From assembly GCF_003628435.1 (NCBI RefSeq), contig NZ_RBZN01000001.1, positions 31,912 to 95,911 of the forward strand: a DNA stretch of 64,000 bases. Direction: 5' to 3'. The notes beneath the pieces were generated by a model, which saw nothing but the letters and a program-made list of their open reading frames with translations, had not been told where the DNA came from and did not search any database. This document shows positions 35,439-44,707 of this stretch, piece by piece. This stretch comes from Ureibacillus endophyticus. GTDB lineage: Bacteria > Bacillota > Bacilli > Bacillales_A > Planococcaceae. Every line of letters begins with the position of its first letter. Positions within the stretch are counted from its first letter, which is position 1. Made by a program: the position numbers and the translations under genes.

Positions 35439-38303
35439 TTATTGAACTGTTTGTTCGGGGTTAGTTGGTAGTTGTTCATTTGAACCACCGTTTTCATCTT
35501 CTGGTGGAACACCGTCAATCGGTACTTCAGGTATTGTTGGTATTTCTACATTAGAAGCGATAGGATTAGAATTTGCAGACTCTAAACCAGTAATATCAAC
35601 AGCTACTACTGTAAATGTACCATTGTTTGGAACTGTAACACTACGACCTTCTCCATCACGTACTGTACTAATTAATGTACGTCCATTTGTTACATCATAT
35701 ACGCGATATCCTACGACATCATTGGATCCAGATCTTGTCCAAGTAAGTGTGTTCCCTTGTAAAGTTGCAGTGACTGCTTGAGGCGCACTACTGTCTGCGT
35801 TGAAAGTAGCAGTTGACACCACTTTACCGGATGGTAGTAATTTTGATGGGTCTCCACCTAATCGACCTAGCATTCTTTTAGCAAAATCAGGGTTAATGCC
35901 AAAACCACCACCAGAAACAACAAATTCTCTTGGTGTAGAGCTTAATGGTTGATAAGCTTTGCCGTTTACTATCACACTTTCTCCAGATGCTGAAATTAGG
36001 CTATCATCAGTTTGAGAAGGGACAAATACGTTTCGATTAAATAAATCGCTACGAACATACCCAGCATTTGAACAAGCGGTTGATGGAGCCATTCCAGAAA
36101 TTCCACAGAATGAAGCATATACAACATTTTCAGGTTGTTTAAATCTTTCTTTTGTACCAACAAGTTCTGGTTCTGCATCATATATTGAATTCATCAAATT
36201 TGCCCAAAGCATGTTGACACGTGTACTTGGTTGATAGTAAGTATTGTTAAATTGGTAAAGTGTTTTTGGTTGATCATAACCCATCCAAACTCCTAATGTA
36301 ATGTTTGGATTATAGCCAACTAGCCAAACATCTTTATATTCTTGCGTAGTACCAGTCTTTGCTGCAAAGTCTGATGAGAACTTTAACATACTCTTAGCGC
36401 GGGCTCCAGTACCGTAATCTAATACATCTCTAAGCATATCAGTTATCATATAAGATGTTTCTTTTGAGAAGACTTGTACAGGTTCTGGTTTGTGTTCATA
36501 AATTACATTACCATCTAAATCAACTATTTTTTCGATCATATATGCATCGATAAATTGACCATCGTTTGCAAATGTTGAAAAGGCATTTGTATTTTCTTCC
36601 ACCGTTGTCCCATTTGTAAGTCCACCAATAGCAGTTGCTAGATTGACATAATCTCCTTCAGATAAGCTAGAGAATCCCATTTTTTCTAAAAATGTAGCTG
36701 GTTGACGATCTAATATTGAGTCATATAAACGTAATGCTGTTAAGTTTTGTGAATGAGCCAATGCTTCTCGAGCCGGCATTAACCCTCTTTCTTCATTTTC
36801 AATATAGTTTGAAGGACTATAACCATCGTAACTGCGTGTAAATTTCACATCGACCACAGGACTACCTGCTCCGATTACACCATATTCAATCGCGGGACCA
36901 TAAGCTAATAATGGTTTCATTGTAGAACCATTAGGTCGATTTGCTTGTGTAGCATGGTTAAGTTGTGAGATTTCAAAATCTCGTCCACCAACAAAGCTTA
37001 AGATTTTTCCTGTTTTATTTTCAATGACAATACTTCCTACTTGAACAGGCATTTCAACTGTTTTTTCTTCTTTTGTCTCAGGATCAGTTATTGTCGTTGT
37101 AAATGTATGTCCATAATATTGGAAATTGTTAGCTGCTTTTTGCATTGCATCGTACATATCTTTATCAATAGTAGAATAAATGCGATATCCACCTGAACGT
37201 ACGTTGCGATCGGCTAAAATTAAATATTTATCTTTTAAATTTTCTTCTTCAATTAGGCGTTTCGGATCAATTCCGTCCTTTTCAGCTAAAATATTTGCAA
37301 TAATTTCTTTTGCACGATTTTCTAGCTCATAAGTAAGCCATGGATAATTATCTGTAGCTTGTGCTTCTGGTTCGCGGAAATCTTTTGTAATGTCATAATT
37401 TATGGCTTCTTCGTATTCCGCTTTTGTTATGTAACCTACTTCCAACATTCTGCTTAGTACGATTTTCATTCGGTCAATTCCTGGTTGTAACCCTTCTGGA
37501 TCCTTTAAGACACCTTTATTTGTAAATGGTGTATGAGCAAAAGGAGCTTGAGGAATACCTGCAATATACGCAGCTTGAGGTAAAGATAAGTCAGCTGCTG
37601 AAATACCGAAAATACCTTGTGCAGCAGTTTCTACGCCGGCAATATTTTTACCAGACGCATTTCGACCATAAGGAATAATATTTAAGTAAGCTTCTAATAT
37701 TTCATCCTTCGTCATAAATTTTTCTAGTCGGAAAGCAAGTAATATTTCTCTGGCTTTTCGTTCATACGAAACTTCATTCGTTAATATTTGGTTTTTAATT
37801 AATTGCTGTGTTAATGTCGAGCCACCTGTTTGTGTGGATGAATTTGTAAAATCTTGTAATAGTCCGCGTAATACCGCTTTTGGAACAATGCCATTATGTT
37901 CTAAGAAATATTCATCCTCAGTTGCTAAAACTGCATTTATTAAAAGTGGTGATACAGCATCTAATGTTGTTTCACGACGTTCTAAATCAGTTCGAAGTTT
38001 CCCAATATAAATTTCATCGGCAAAGTAAATTTCACTTGTTTCTTCATAACTGTATATTTGTTCCCTCATTTCTTCGCCAGCGTAGAGAGGGTCATCCTTT
38101 ACAAGTGATGCAAAGTAACCTGCACCGATAGCCCCAACAAAAACAATGCCTATTAATAAACTAATTACAAAAATGAGTGTTAAATTCCATAATACACTCC
38201 CAGTAATTCGTATAAATTTATAACGTTGAGATGTTTCTATTGTTTCAATTTTTTCGTTGAATTGTTCGATACGTTGTTTGAACTGTTGTAACCACTCTTT
38301 CAT
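35439..38303 (-). CDS. Class A penicillin-binding protein (PBP1A-type)
   Basis: This 954-residue bifunctional peptidoglycan synthase has a short cytoplasmic coil and a membrane helix (about 37-63). The GT51 glycosyltransferase has ATEDEYFLEHNG (catalytic Glu129) and GGSTLTQQLIKN (160-171). The transpeptidase has STMK (nucleophile Ser460, Lys463), the SQN motif and KTGT (Lys649). A fibronectin type III domain follows (about 828-915), with a Pro/Glu-rich acidic tail. It polymerises and cross-links glycan outside the membrane. GGGAGGTGG precedes the ATG. Which paralogue of PBP1/2C/2D/4 it matches best was not resolved, so no symbol is given. Confidence 0.93.
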   Translation of the reverse strand: MKEWLQQFKQRIEQFNEKIETIETSQRYKFIRITGSVLWNLTLIFVISLLIGIVFVGAIGAGYFASLVKDDPLYAGEEMREQIYSYEETSEIYFADEIYIGKLRTDLERRETTLDAVSPLLINAVLATEDEYFLEHNGIVPKAVLRGLLQDFTNSSTQTGGSTLTQQLIKNQILTNEVSYERKAREILLAFRLEKFMTKDEILEAYLNIIPYGRNASGKNIAGVETAAQGIFGISAADLSLPQAAYIAGIPQAPFAHTPFTNKGVLKDPEGLQPGIDRMKIVLSRMLEVGYITKAEYEEAINYDITKDFREPEAQATDNYPWLTYELENRAKEIIANILAEKDGIDPKRLIEEENLKDKYLILADRNVRSGGYRIYSTIDKDMYDAMQKAANNFQYYGHTFTTTITDPETKEEKTVEMPVQVGSIVIENKTGKILSFVGGRDFEISQLNHATQANRPNGSTMKPLLAYGPAIEYGVIGAGSPVVDVKFTRSYDGYSPSNYIENEERGLMPAREALAHSQNLTALRLYDSILDRQPATFLEKMGFSSLSEGDYVNLATAIGGLTNGTTVEENTNAFSTFANDGQFIDAYMIEKIVDLDGNVIYEHKPEPVQVFSKETSYMITDMLRDVLDYGTGARAKSMLKFSSDFAAKTGTTQEYKDVWLVGYNPNITLGVWMGYDQPKTLYQFNNTYYQPSTRVNMLWANLMNSIYDAEPELVGTKERFKQPENVVYASFCGISGMAPSTACSNAGYVRSDLFNRNVFVPSQTDDSLISASGESVIVNGKAYQPLSSTPREFVVSGGGFGINPDFAKRMLGRLGGDPSKLLPSGKVVSTATFNADSSAPQAVTATLQGNTLTWTRSGSNDVVGYRVYDVTNGRTLISTVRDGEGRSVTVPNNGTFTVVAVDITGLESANSNPIASNVEIPTIPEVPIDGVPPEDENGGSNEQLPTNPEQTVQ

Positions 38304-38364
38304 AAATCCACCTCCCTAAATCTTGTTTATTATAGCATAATTCGATATTATTCGAACATAAATA

Positions 38365-38392
38365 TTGACATTGAGAGAAGAACAGGTAAAAT
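38365..38392 (+). promoter_or_regulatory. Sigma-A promoter of the tyrS leader
   Basis: TTGACA (38365-38370), 16 bp, TAAAAT (38387-38392), about 50 bp before the T-box stem I. Confidence 0.6.
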
Positions 38393-38444
38393 ATTCATTA
38401 TAGTTTTTCAAGTGTTGAAGAGTTTGAAGTAGTGTTTTCATTCA

Positions 38445-38640
38445 CTGTATAGAGAGCTAGCGGCTGGTGGAAGCTAGACAAAGTGGGAACATGAATTACG
38501 TTCTTGGAGCTTGAACGTCCGCGTCACGATAGACGATCTCGAGTGGGAAAGTTGTTACTTTCCAAGCTGGGTGGTACCGCGTTAACTTATATTTAACGTC
38601 CCTGCATGCAATAAAAATTGCGTGTAGGGGCTTTTTTTAG
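38445..38640 (+). ncRNA. T-box riboswitch, tyrosine-specific
   Basis: The T-box core (38564-38581) reads AAGCTGGGTGGTACCGCG, close to the consensus that pairs with the tRNA 3' end. The upstream stem I contains the specifier TAC at 38497-38499 (within GAATTACGTTC), a tyrosine codon. A terminator with stem CCCTGCATGCAAT/ATTGCGTGTAGGG and seven T residues (38600-38638) follows. Uncharged tRNA-Tyr should stabilise the antiterminator and allow tyrS expression. Confidence 0.95.
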
Positions 38641-38696
38641 TGCAACAGAGTCTATGTATAAACTATTGATTTGTAAACCAAAGATAATGAAAGTAG

Positions 38697-39977
<1,281 letters not shown>

Positions 39978-39987
39978 TTGATATTTC

Positions 39988-40022
39988 AGGCTAATCCAAG
40001 TTTTCTTGGGTTGGCCTTTTTT
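39988..40022 (+). terminator. Intrinsic terminator of tyrS
   Basis: AGGCTAATCCAAG and CTTGGGTTGGCCT pair (two wobble pairs, mismatch-tolerant) around TTTT, followed by six T residues. Confidence 0.88.
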
Positions 40023-40068
40023 CTTTAAATCATTCTAGGAGCAGTAATAATTTTGTGTCAAAATAAAA

Positions 40069-40107
40069 AAGCCTTGAAACCTTGTAAGAACAAGATTTCT
40101 AAGGCTT
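40069..40107 (-). terminator. Intrinsic terminator of rpsD
   Basis: AAGCCTT and AAGGCTT form the outer stem and CTTGT/ACAAG the inner, with a T run on the minus strand (40063-40068 read as A on plus). Confidence 0.87.
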
Positions 40108-40130
40108 TTATCATTTGAAAGTAGCAAATA

Positions 40131-40733
40131 CTAACGAGAGTAGAACTCAACGATTAATGATTCGTTAATTTCAGCAGACAATTCAGAACGCTCTGGAAGA
40201 CGTACAAATGTACCTTCTTTTTTGTCAGCGTCGAATGATAAGTATTCAGGTACGAAGTTGTTTACTTCGATAGCTTCTTGAACTACAGCAAGGTTTTGAG
40301 ATTTTTCACGAAGAGAAATCGTTTGACCTGGTTTTACGCTGTAAGAAGGAATGTCAACGCGTTTACCATCAACTAAGATGTGACCGTGGTTAACTAATTG
40401 ACGAGCTCCACGACGAGTGCGAGCTAATCCTAAGCGGTAAACTAAGTTGTCAAGGCGAGTTTCAAGTAAAATCATGAAGTTTTCACCAAGAACCCCTCTC
40501 ATTTTACCAGCTTTAACGAATAGGTTTTTGAATTGACGTTCGCTCATACCATACATATGACGAAGTTTTTGTTTTTCTTGTAATTGTAAACCGTATTCAG
40601 ATAATTTTTTACGTTGGTTTGGACCGTGTTGACCTGGAGCATAAGGGCGTTTTTCTAATTCTTTACCTGTGCCGCTTAATGAAATACCAAGGCGACGAGA
40701 CACTTTCCAAGATGGACCTGTATAACGAGACAT
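40131..40733 (-). CDS. rpsD: 30S ribosomal protein S4
   Basis: This 200-residue primary 16S-binding protein has the start [40 protein letters not shown], and a central S4 RNA-binding domain (about 90-155, [20 protein letters not shown]). The ATG at 40733 lies after AAGGAGGAG; a longer frame upstream is unsupported. It is a monocistronic gene away from the ribosomal clusters, as in B. subtilis, where S4 represses its own synthesis through the mRNA leader. Confidence 0.97.
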   Translation of the reverse strand: MSRYTGPSWKVSRRLGISLSGTGKELEKRPYAPGQHGPNQRKKLSEYGLQLQEKQKLRHMYGMSERQFKNLFVKAGKMRGVLGENFMILLETRLDNLVYRLGLARTRRGARQLVNHGHILVDGKRVDIPSYSVKPGQTISLREKSQNLAVVQEAIEVNNFVPEYLSFDADKKEGTFVRLPERSELSAEINESLIVEFYSR

Positions 40734-40942
40734 AGTTTTGTCTCCTCCTTTTAATTTGGTTTTTTTGTTGTAAAACAAAAACCAGTTATACCCGAACCTG
40801 ATTGCATTTTATTTTCATGTACCTTCGCCCTAGCAGCCGATTAGGGTTACGCAATACACCATCTAATTCACAATAAACTTGTCTATATTAGAGGAATAAA
40901 ATACAAAGCAAGCATATATAACTGCTGCGTTCATTTTACACA
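40734..40942 (-). ncRNA. rpsD mRNA leader, probable S4 autoregulatory structure
   Basis: About 210 nt separate the predicted start of transcription from the rpsD ATG. The leader folds: CCCTA/TAGGG around 40825-40850, TATTGC with GCAAT farther down, and a hairpin GGTTTTT...AAAAACC just before the ribosome site. B. subtilis rpsD has an S4-binding leader. The match here is by position and structure, not by proven sequence alignment. Confidence 0.55.
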
Positions 40943-40948
40943 AAAAAC

Positions 40949-40978
40949 ATTGTATAATATTCTGCTATATGACGTCAA
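40949..40978 (-). promoter_or_regulatory. Sigma-A promoter of rpsD
   Basis: On the minus strand TTGACG (40978-40973), 18 bp, TACAAT (40954-40949). An alternative -10 (TATACA) gives 16 bp. Confidence 0.6.
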
Positions 40979-41169
40979 GAAATAATGTTTCAAAGTAGTT
41001 GGTAAAAGAAGGAATAAAGTACTTATTGCTATTAATATTACAAAGACATTATGCTATAGTAGGACTTGTATGTATCCTACAATTTTATAGTCAATAAGAC
41101 ATAAAAGGTGTATACTTTATTATAAGCTAATAGTAATTGATTTCGTAAAGGAAAAGAAAAGGTGATTTC

Positions 41170-43041
41170 ATGATTGAGCATCGGCAGACATTAATTAATA
41201 TCAAGTCAGATTTGTTAAGTATATGTATCAGTGCTCTTGAAAAACAAGACAGTTATTATGAATATTCCTTACTGTTACATAAATGCTTACATCAACATTT
41301 TGATATTGATCAATGTTTTTTTCTTTTATATGAAGGGGAAACATTAAAACCTTTTAACATAAATTCAACCAATGAGATAAATGAAATTCCTTGGGAAAAT
41401 TTTGAATCATGGTTTGGACAACAAAAATGGGTGGAAGTACCGGATGATTTACTAATGACAAGCGAGTTTAAACAGCTCACGCATATGATTTTGTTGAAAG
41501 TTGGACATTTCGATATACATGGGGTCTTATTAGTAAAATCAACGCCTAAATGGTCTGCCTTTACACAATCAGAATATTTCGAAGATTTTGTCGATGTTGT
41601 CTCAAAAACATTATCGATGATTAGTAAAAATGTCGTAGTTCGCCATAATGAAAAACAATATCGGAAGTTATATACAATGTCTGATTTATTTCACTCAACG
41701 ATGGATATTGATTTGATTTTGGAAAATGTACTAATTACTATTCAAGAAAATTTCCCGAACTTTAATGTTGAATTAATTTTATCTAATGACCAAGATCGCC
41801 AGACAAAAATTCCTATAAAGCAATTTGACTATTTATCTGAAAGACCATCAGCTATTGAAGCATTTGTGTCTGGTAAAATCATAACTGAAGATGCAGATGA
41901 TTTAAACTGTACTCTTTTGAACGCACCAATTAAAGGAAGACAAGCGATTTATGGGATACTACAAGTTAGTGCACCATACTCATATTTGTTTACATCAACG
42001 CAAAAAGAGTTTATTCGAATGCTCGCCCATGCATCTGGTAATGCGCTGGAAAATGCAAAGCTTTACCATCAATCGCATCGGCTAATTAGCGATTTACAAT
42101 TAATAAATGAAACTTCACATCGTCTAAATATGAGATTAGATATAAATGAAATGTTTATGTTCTTACAAAAGCAATTAATGAAATCGTTTCAACCGATGGA
42201 GTTATGTTTTGTCTTAAAAGAGAATGATGAATATAAACTAACGGAAGCTTCAACGGACTTATTCCAAATGGATGAGGGTGCTATCTATATTAATCATGTA
42301 GGTAATCATTTTAATAAAAGCCATGATCCATTGTTTATTGCAGATTTTAGTCGCCTAATTTCAAAAGATGTTCGTTATAAATCAGTAATGGCAATTCCTA
42401 TGATTGTTGAACAACGTATCAATGGTTTTAGTATTGTATTACATCGTGATTCTTATTTCTTCTCCTTTGATAGCTTTAAGTTAATGCAATCTTTAATACA
42501 TCATTCATCATTAGCCATTGCGAACTCAATTTTAAGAAATCAATTGCAAGAAATGGTGGATCATGATCATTTAACAAAATTGTATGCTAGAAACTATTTA
42601 GATAAATTTGTGGAGCAATCGTTACAGAATGACGATTCCGGAATGTTTTTACTTATTGATATAGACAATTTTAAACGGATTAATGATACTTATGGACATC
42701 AAATTGGAGATACGATATTAGTTCAAATTGGTGAACTATTAATGAATATCATTGACGATCGCGGAATAAGTGCAAGATGGGGTGGAGAAGAGATGGCTGT
42801 TTATGTAACAAACATCCATGAAAATGAAGCACTCCAACTTTCTCAGCAAATTGTTGATTCAATTCCAAAAGCAACAGACCCATCTGTAACGATTTCTGCT
42901 GGATTAGTATTTTGGAATAAGAAAGCACCTGCTGAGTATCAAAAAATCTTTTTACAGGCAGATACTGCACTGTATGTTGCAAAAAATAATGGGAAAAATC
43001 AAGTTTGTCTTTATGATGACTCAATGCTGTTACAATCATAA
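41170..43041 (+). CDS. dgcP: GAF-domain diguanylate cyclase, DgcP-like
   Basis: The 623-residue soluble protein has GAF-like sensory regions over residues 1-460 and a C-terminal GGDEF domain (about 465-620). It contains DHDHLTKLYARNYLDKF, LLIDIDNFKRINDTYGHQIGD and the active loop RWGGEEMAVY (GGEEM at 538-542). The last residue of the signature is Met rather than Phe. No RxxD inhibitory site is found five residues before the loop. It should make cyclic di-GMP from two GTP. The position between rpsD and ytsP matches B. subtilis dgcP (ytrP). A hairpin terminator follows. Confidence 0.88.
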   Translation: MIEHRQTLINIKSDLLSICISALEKQDSYYEYSLLLHKCLHQHFDIDQCFFLLYEGETLKPFNINSTNEINEIPWENFESWFGQQKWVEVPDDLLMTSEFKQLTHMILLKVGHFDIHGVLLVKSTPKWSAFTQSEYFEDFVDVVSKTLSMISKNVVVRHNEKQYRKLYTMSDLFHSTMDIDLILENVLITIQENFPNFNVELILSNDQDRQTKIPIKQFDYLSERPSAIEAFVSGKIITEDADDLNCTLLNAPIKGRQAIYGILQVSAPYSYLFTSTQKEFIRMLAHASGNALENAKLYHQSHRLISDLQLINETSHRLNMRLDINEMFMFLQKQLMKSFQPMELCFVLKENDEYKLTEASTDLFQMDEGAIYINHVGNHFNKSHDPLFIADFSRLISKDVRYKSVMAIPMIVEQRINGFSIVLHRDSYFFSFDSFKLMQSLIHHSSLAIANSILRNQLQEMVDHDHLTKLYARNYLDKFVEQSLQNDDSGMFLLIDIDNFKRINDTYGHQIGDTILVQIGELLMNIIDDRGISARWGGEEMAVYVTNIHENEALQLSQQIVDSIPKATDPSVTISAGLVFWNKKAPAEYQKIFLQADTALYVAKNNGKNQVCLYDDSMLLQS

Positions 43042-43094
43042 AAAACTTACTATGATTTATGAGGTGATTCTCATCATACATAGTAAGTTTTTTT
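43041..43094 (+). terminator. Intrinsic terminator of dgcP
   Basis: AACTTACTATG and CATAGTAAGTT form an 11-bp stem, capped by an inner GATGAG-like pairing, followed by eight T residues. Confidence 0.9.
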
Positions 43095-43129
43095 GTTTTG
43101 AAAAAATATGAATTAAGTATTATAAAAGG

Positions 43130-43279
43130 AGTTGTCTGAAAAGTCATTTTGAGACAACTGCTTTGCGACGAGGATAGTGGAAATTTATTTCGACTACCGC
43201 AGGAACAATAATTCATAAGAGATATTTATCAAGAAAGAAAAGAGGTGTCCAAAAAATTATTACTTTTTGGACACCTCCA
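43130..43279 (-). repeat. Dispersed three-hairpin element, copy B (inverted)
   Basis: On the minus strand the order is hairpin I (GAGGTGTCCAAAAA with TTTTTGGACACCTC, 43279-43240), the central hairpin (GGTAGT with ACTA-T-CC) and hairpin III (AGTTGTCT-(14)-AGACAACT, 43159-43130). It lies between convergent dgcP and ytsP, directly 3' of ytsP on the minus strand. Confidence 0.9.
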
Positions 43280-43284
43280 GATGG

Positions 43285-43764
43285 TTATAAATGCTTCATT
43301 AAGGTGTTAACAAATTGCTCGAGGCCTTGACGATCTTCATCGCTGAATCGACCTTTATTTGGGCTATCAATATCTAAAACACCAATTACTTCATTATTTT
43401 TAATTAATGGTATTACAATTTCTGAATTTGTTGCAGCATCACAGGCAATATGACCGGGGAATGCATGGACATCTTCAACGACGATTGTTTCTTTTTTAGA
43501 AACAGCCGTACCACATACACCACGACCAACTGCAATTCTTACACATGCTGGCAGACCTTGGAATGGCCCTAATACAAGTTCCCCTTCTTTCATTAAATAG
43601 AAGCCAACCCAATTTATATTATTCAAAAATTGATTTAATAAAGCAGATGCATTGCTTAAATTTGCAATAGTATCCTTTTCTCCATCAAGAAGTGCATTTA
43701 ACTGTTGGGATAGAGTATTATACTGTGCTGAAATAGAGCCTTCATAATTTATCTTTGAAAACAT
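43285..43764 (-). CDS. ytsP: Free methionine-(R)-sulfoxide reductase, GAF domain
   Basis: This 159-residue single GAF-domain enzyme has the three conserved cysteines of fRMsr: Cys74 (LPACVRI), Cys84 (GVCGTA) and Cys108 (HIACDAA), with the spacing known from E. coli. It also carries NWVGFYL and the C-terminal GVLDIDSPNKGRF motif. It reduces free methionine-R-sulfoxide. The ATG at 43764 follows GGAGG; a TTG at 43776 overlaps that site. It is 18 nt downstream of hisJ and ends 6 nt from repeat copy B. Confidence 0.92.
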   Translation of the reverse strand: MFSKINYEGSISAQYNTLSQQLNALLDGEKDTIANLSNASALLNQFLNNINWVGFYLMKEGELVLGPFQGLPACVRIAVGRGVCGTAVSKKETIVVEDVHAFPGHIACDAATNSEIVIPLIKNNEVIGVLDIDSPNKGRFSDEDRQGLEQFVNTLMKHL

Positions 43765-43782
43765 AGAGACCTCCAAATGTTG

Positions 43783-44574
43783 TTACTTAAAAAGTAAATG
43801 ATAGTGTTGATGTAAATCTTTTACACAATGCGCATCAGAACCAAACACAATTGGTAGCTCGATTGAACGTGCATATTCAATCATTGGTAATGGTGGATAA
43901 GGTTCTTTACAAAATGTTTTACTCAAACCGGCACTGTTTACATCTAATTCATAATTTTTATCCTTCATTAATTGTAAAATTTCTTTAATGCGATCACCAT
44001 CTTCAATTTGTTCACCGTGAGCTAGTTGGAATTTATGTATTAGTGTTGGATGACCTATTCTTCTTGGTTTAAATCTACCTAAATTTGCTTCAATAGATTT
44101 TATTACAGTATCATAATAAAGGTTGTACATTTCATTTATGCCACCGACTTTTTGTGCGAAATCTAAATAAACTTCTTCAGAAAAATCGATACATGTGTAA
44201 GAATCATTGAATTTTAAAAAATGGACCGATAAAATCGAGTCATCTAATGAAGGACCGACAATGTCAAGAAGTGCACGGGTTTCAGTTTCGTAACCAATTA
44301 TATAATCAATTTCTAGTCCTATATTAATAGTTATATCTTTTGCATAATGTTCTTTTAATTTTTTTAAAGTTTCAATGTACGTTGTTAAATCTTTCGGCTT
44401 CATACCAGAATCCTTATCTGGTGTTGGATCTACGAAATTTGTAGGCAGTGGTGCATGTTCAGTAAATGTAATGTGTGTAAATTGATTTTCTATTGCTTTT
44501 TCAATATATAATTCAAATGCATCACTAGTGCCGTGGGGGCAAAATGGTGAGTGTATGTGACCATCTTTCTTCAT
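43783..44574 (-). CDS. hisJ: Histidinol-phosphatase, PHP family
   Basis: This 263-residue PHP-domain phosphatase has DGHIHSPFCPHGTSDAFELY (His-x-His metal motif), TFTEHAPLP, GLEIDYI, LSVHFLKF and GSDAHCVKDL as the set of metal ligands. It removes phosphate from histidinol phosphate late in histidine synthesis. The ATG at 44574 lies after GGAGG; the frame continues upstream for 53 codons without support. It is the HisJ type, also called HisK. ytsP follows, and ezrA is divergent. Confidence 0.93.
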   Translation of the reverse strand: MKKDGHIHSPFCPHGTSDAFELYIEKAIENQFTHITFTEHAPLPTNFVDPTPDKDSGMKPKDLTTYIETLKKLKEHYAKDITINIGLEIDYIIGYETETRALLDIVGPSLDDSILSVHFLKFNDSYTCIDFSEEVYLDFAQKVGGINEMYNLYYDTVIKSIEANLGRFKPRRIGHPTLIHKFQLAHGEQIEDGDRIKEILQLMKDKNYELDVNSAGLSKTFCKEPYPPLPMIEYARSIELPIVFGSDAHCVKDLHQHYHLLFK

Positions 44575-44707
44575 AAACGGAACCTCCATATCATTATTAA
44601 AGTTTACTTTAACAAAAACCTTTATTTTTTTAAACAAAACCCAAAAAACATGGTATATTATAGTTACAAAATAGCAGGCGTAGTGATTTTGGAATAGGGG
44701 GCTTACG

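Noticed and set aside
35177-35518. 113-codon minus-strand open frame over the argD end
   Set aside because: It is antisense to argD and crosses the bidirectional terminator.
42749-43216. 155-codon minus-strand open frame at the end of dgcP
   Set aside because: It is antisense to the GGDEF domain and to element copy B, with no recognisable motif.
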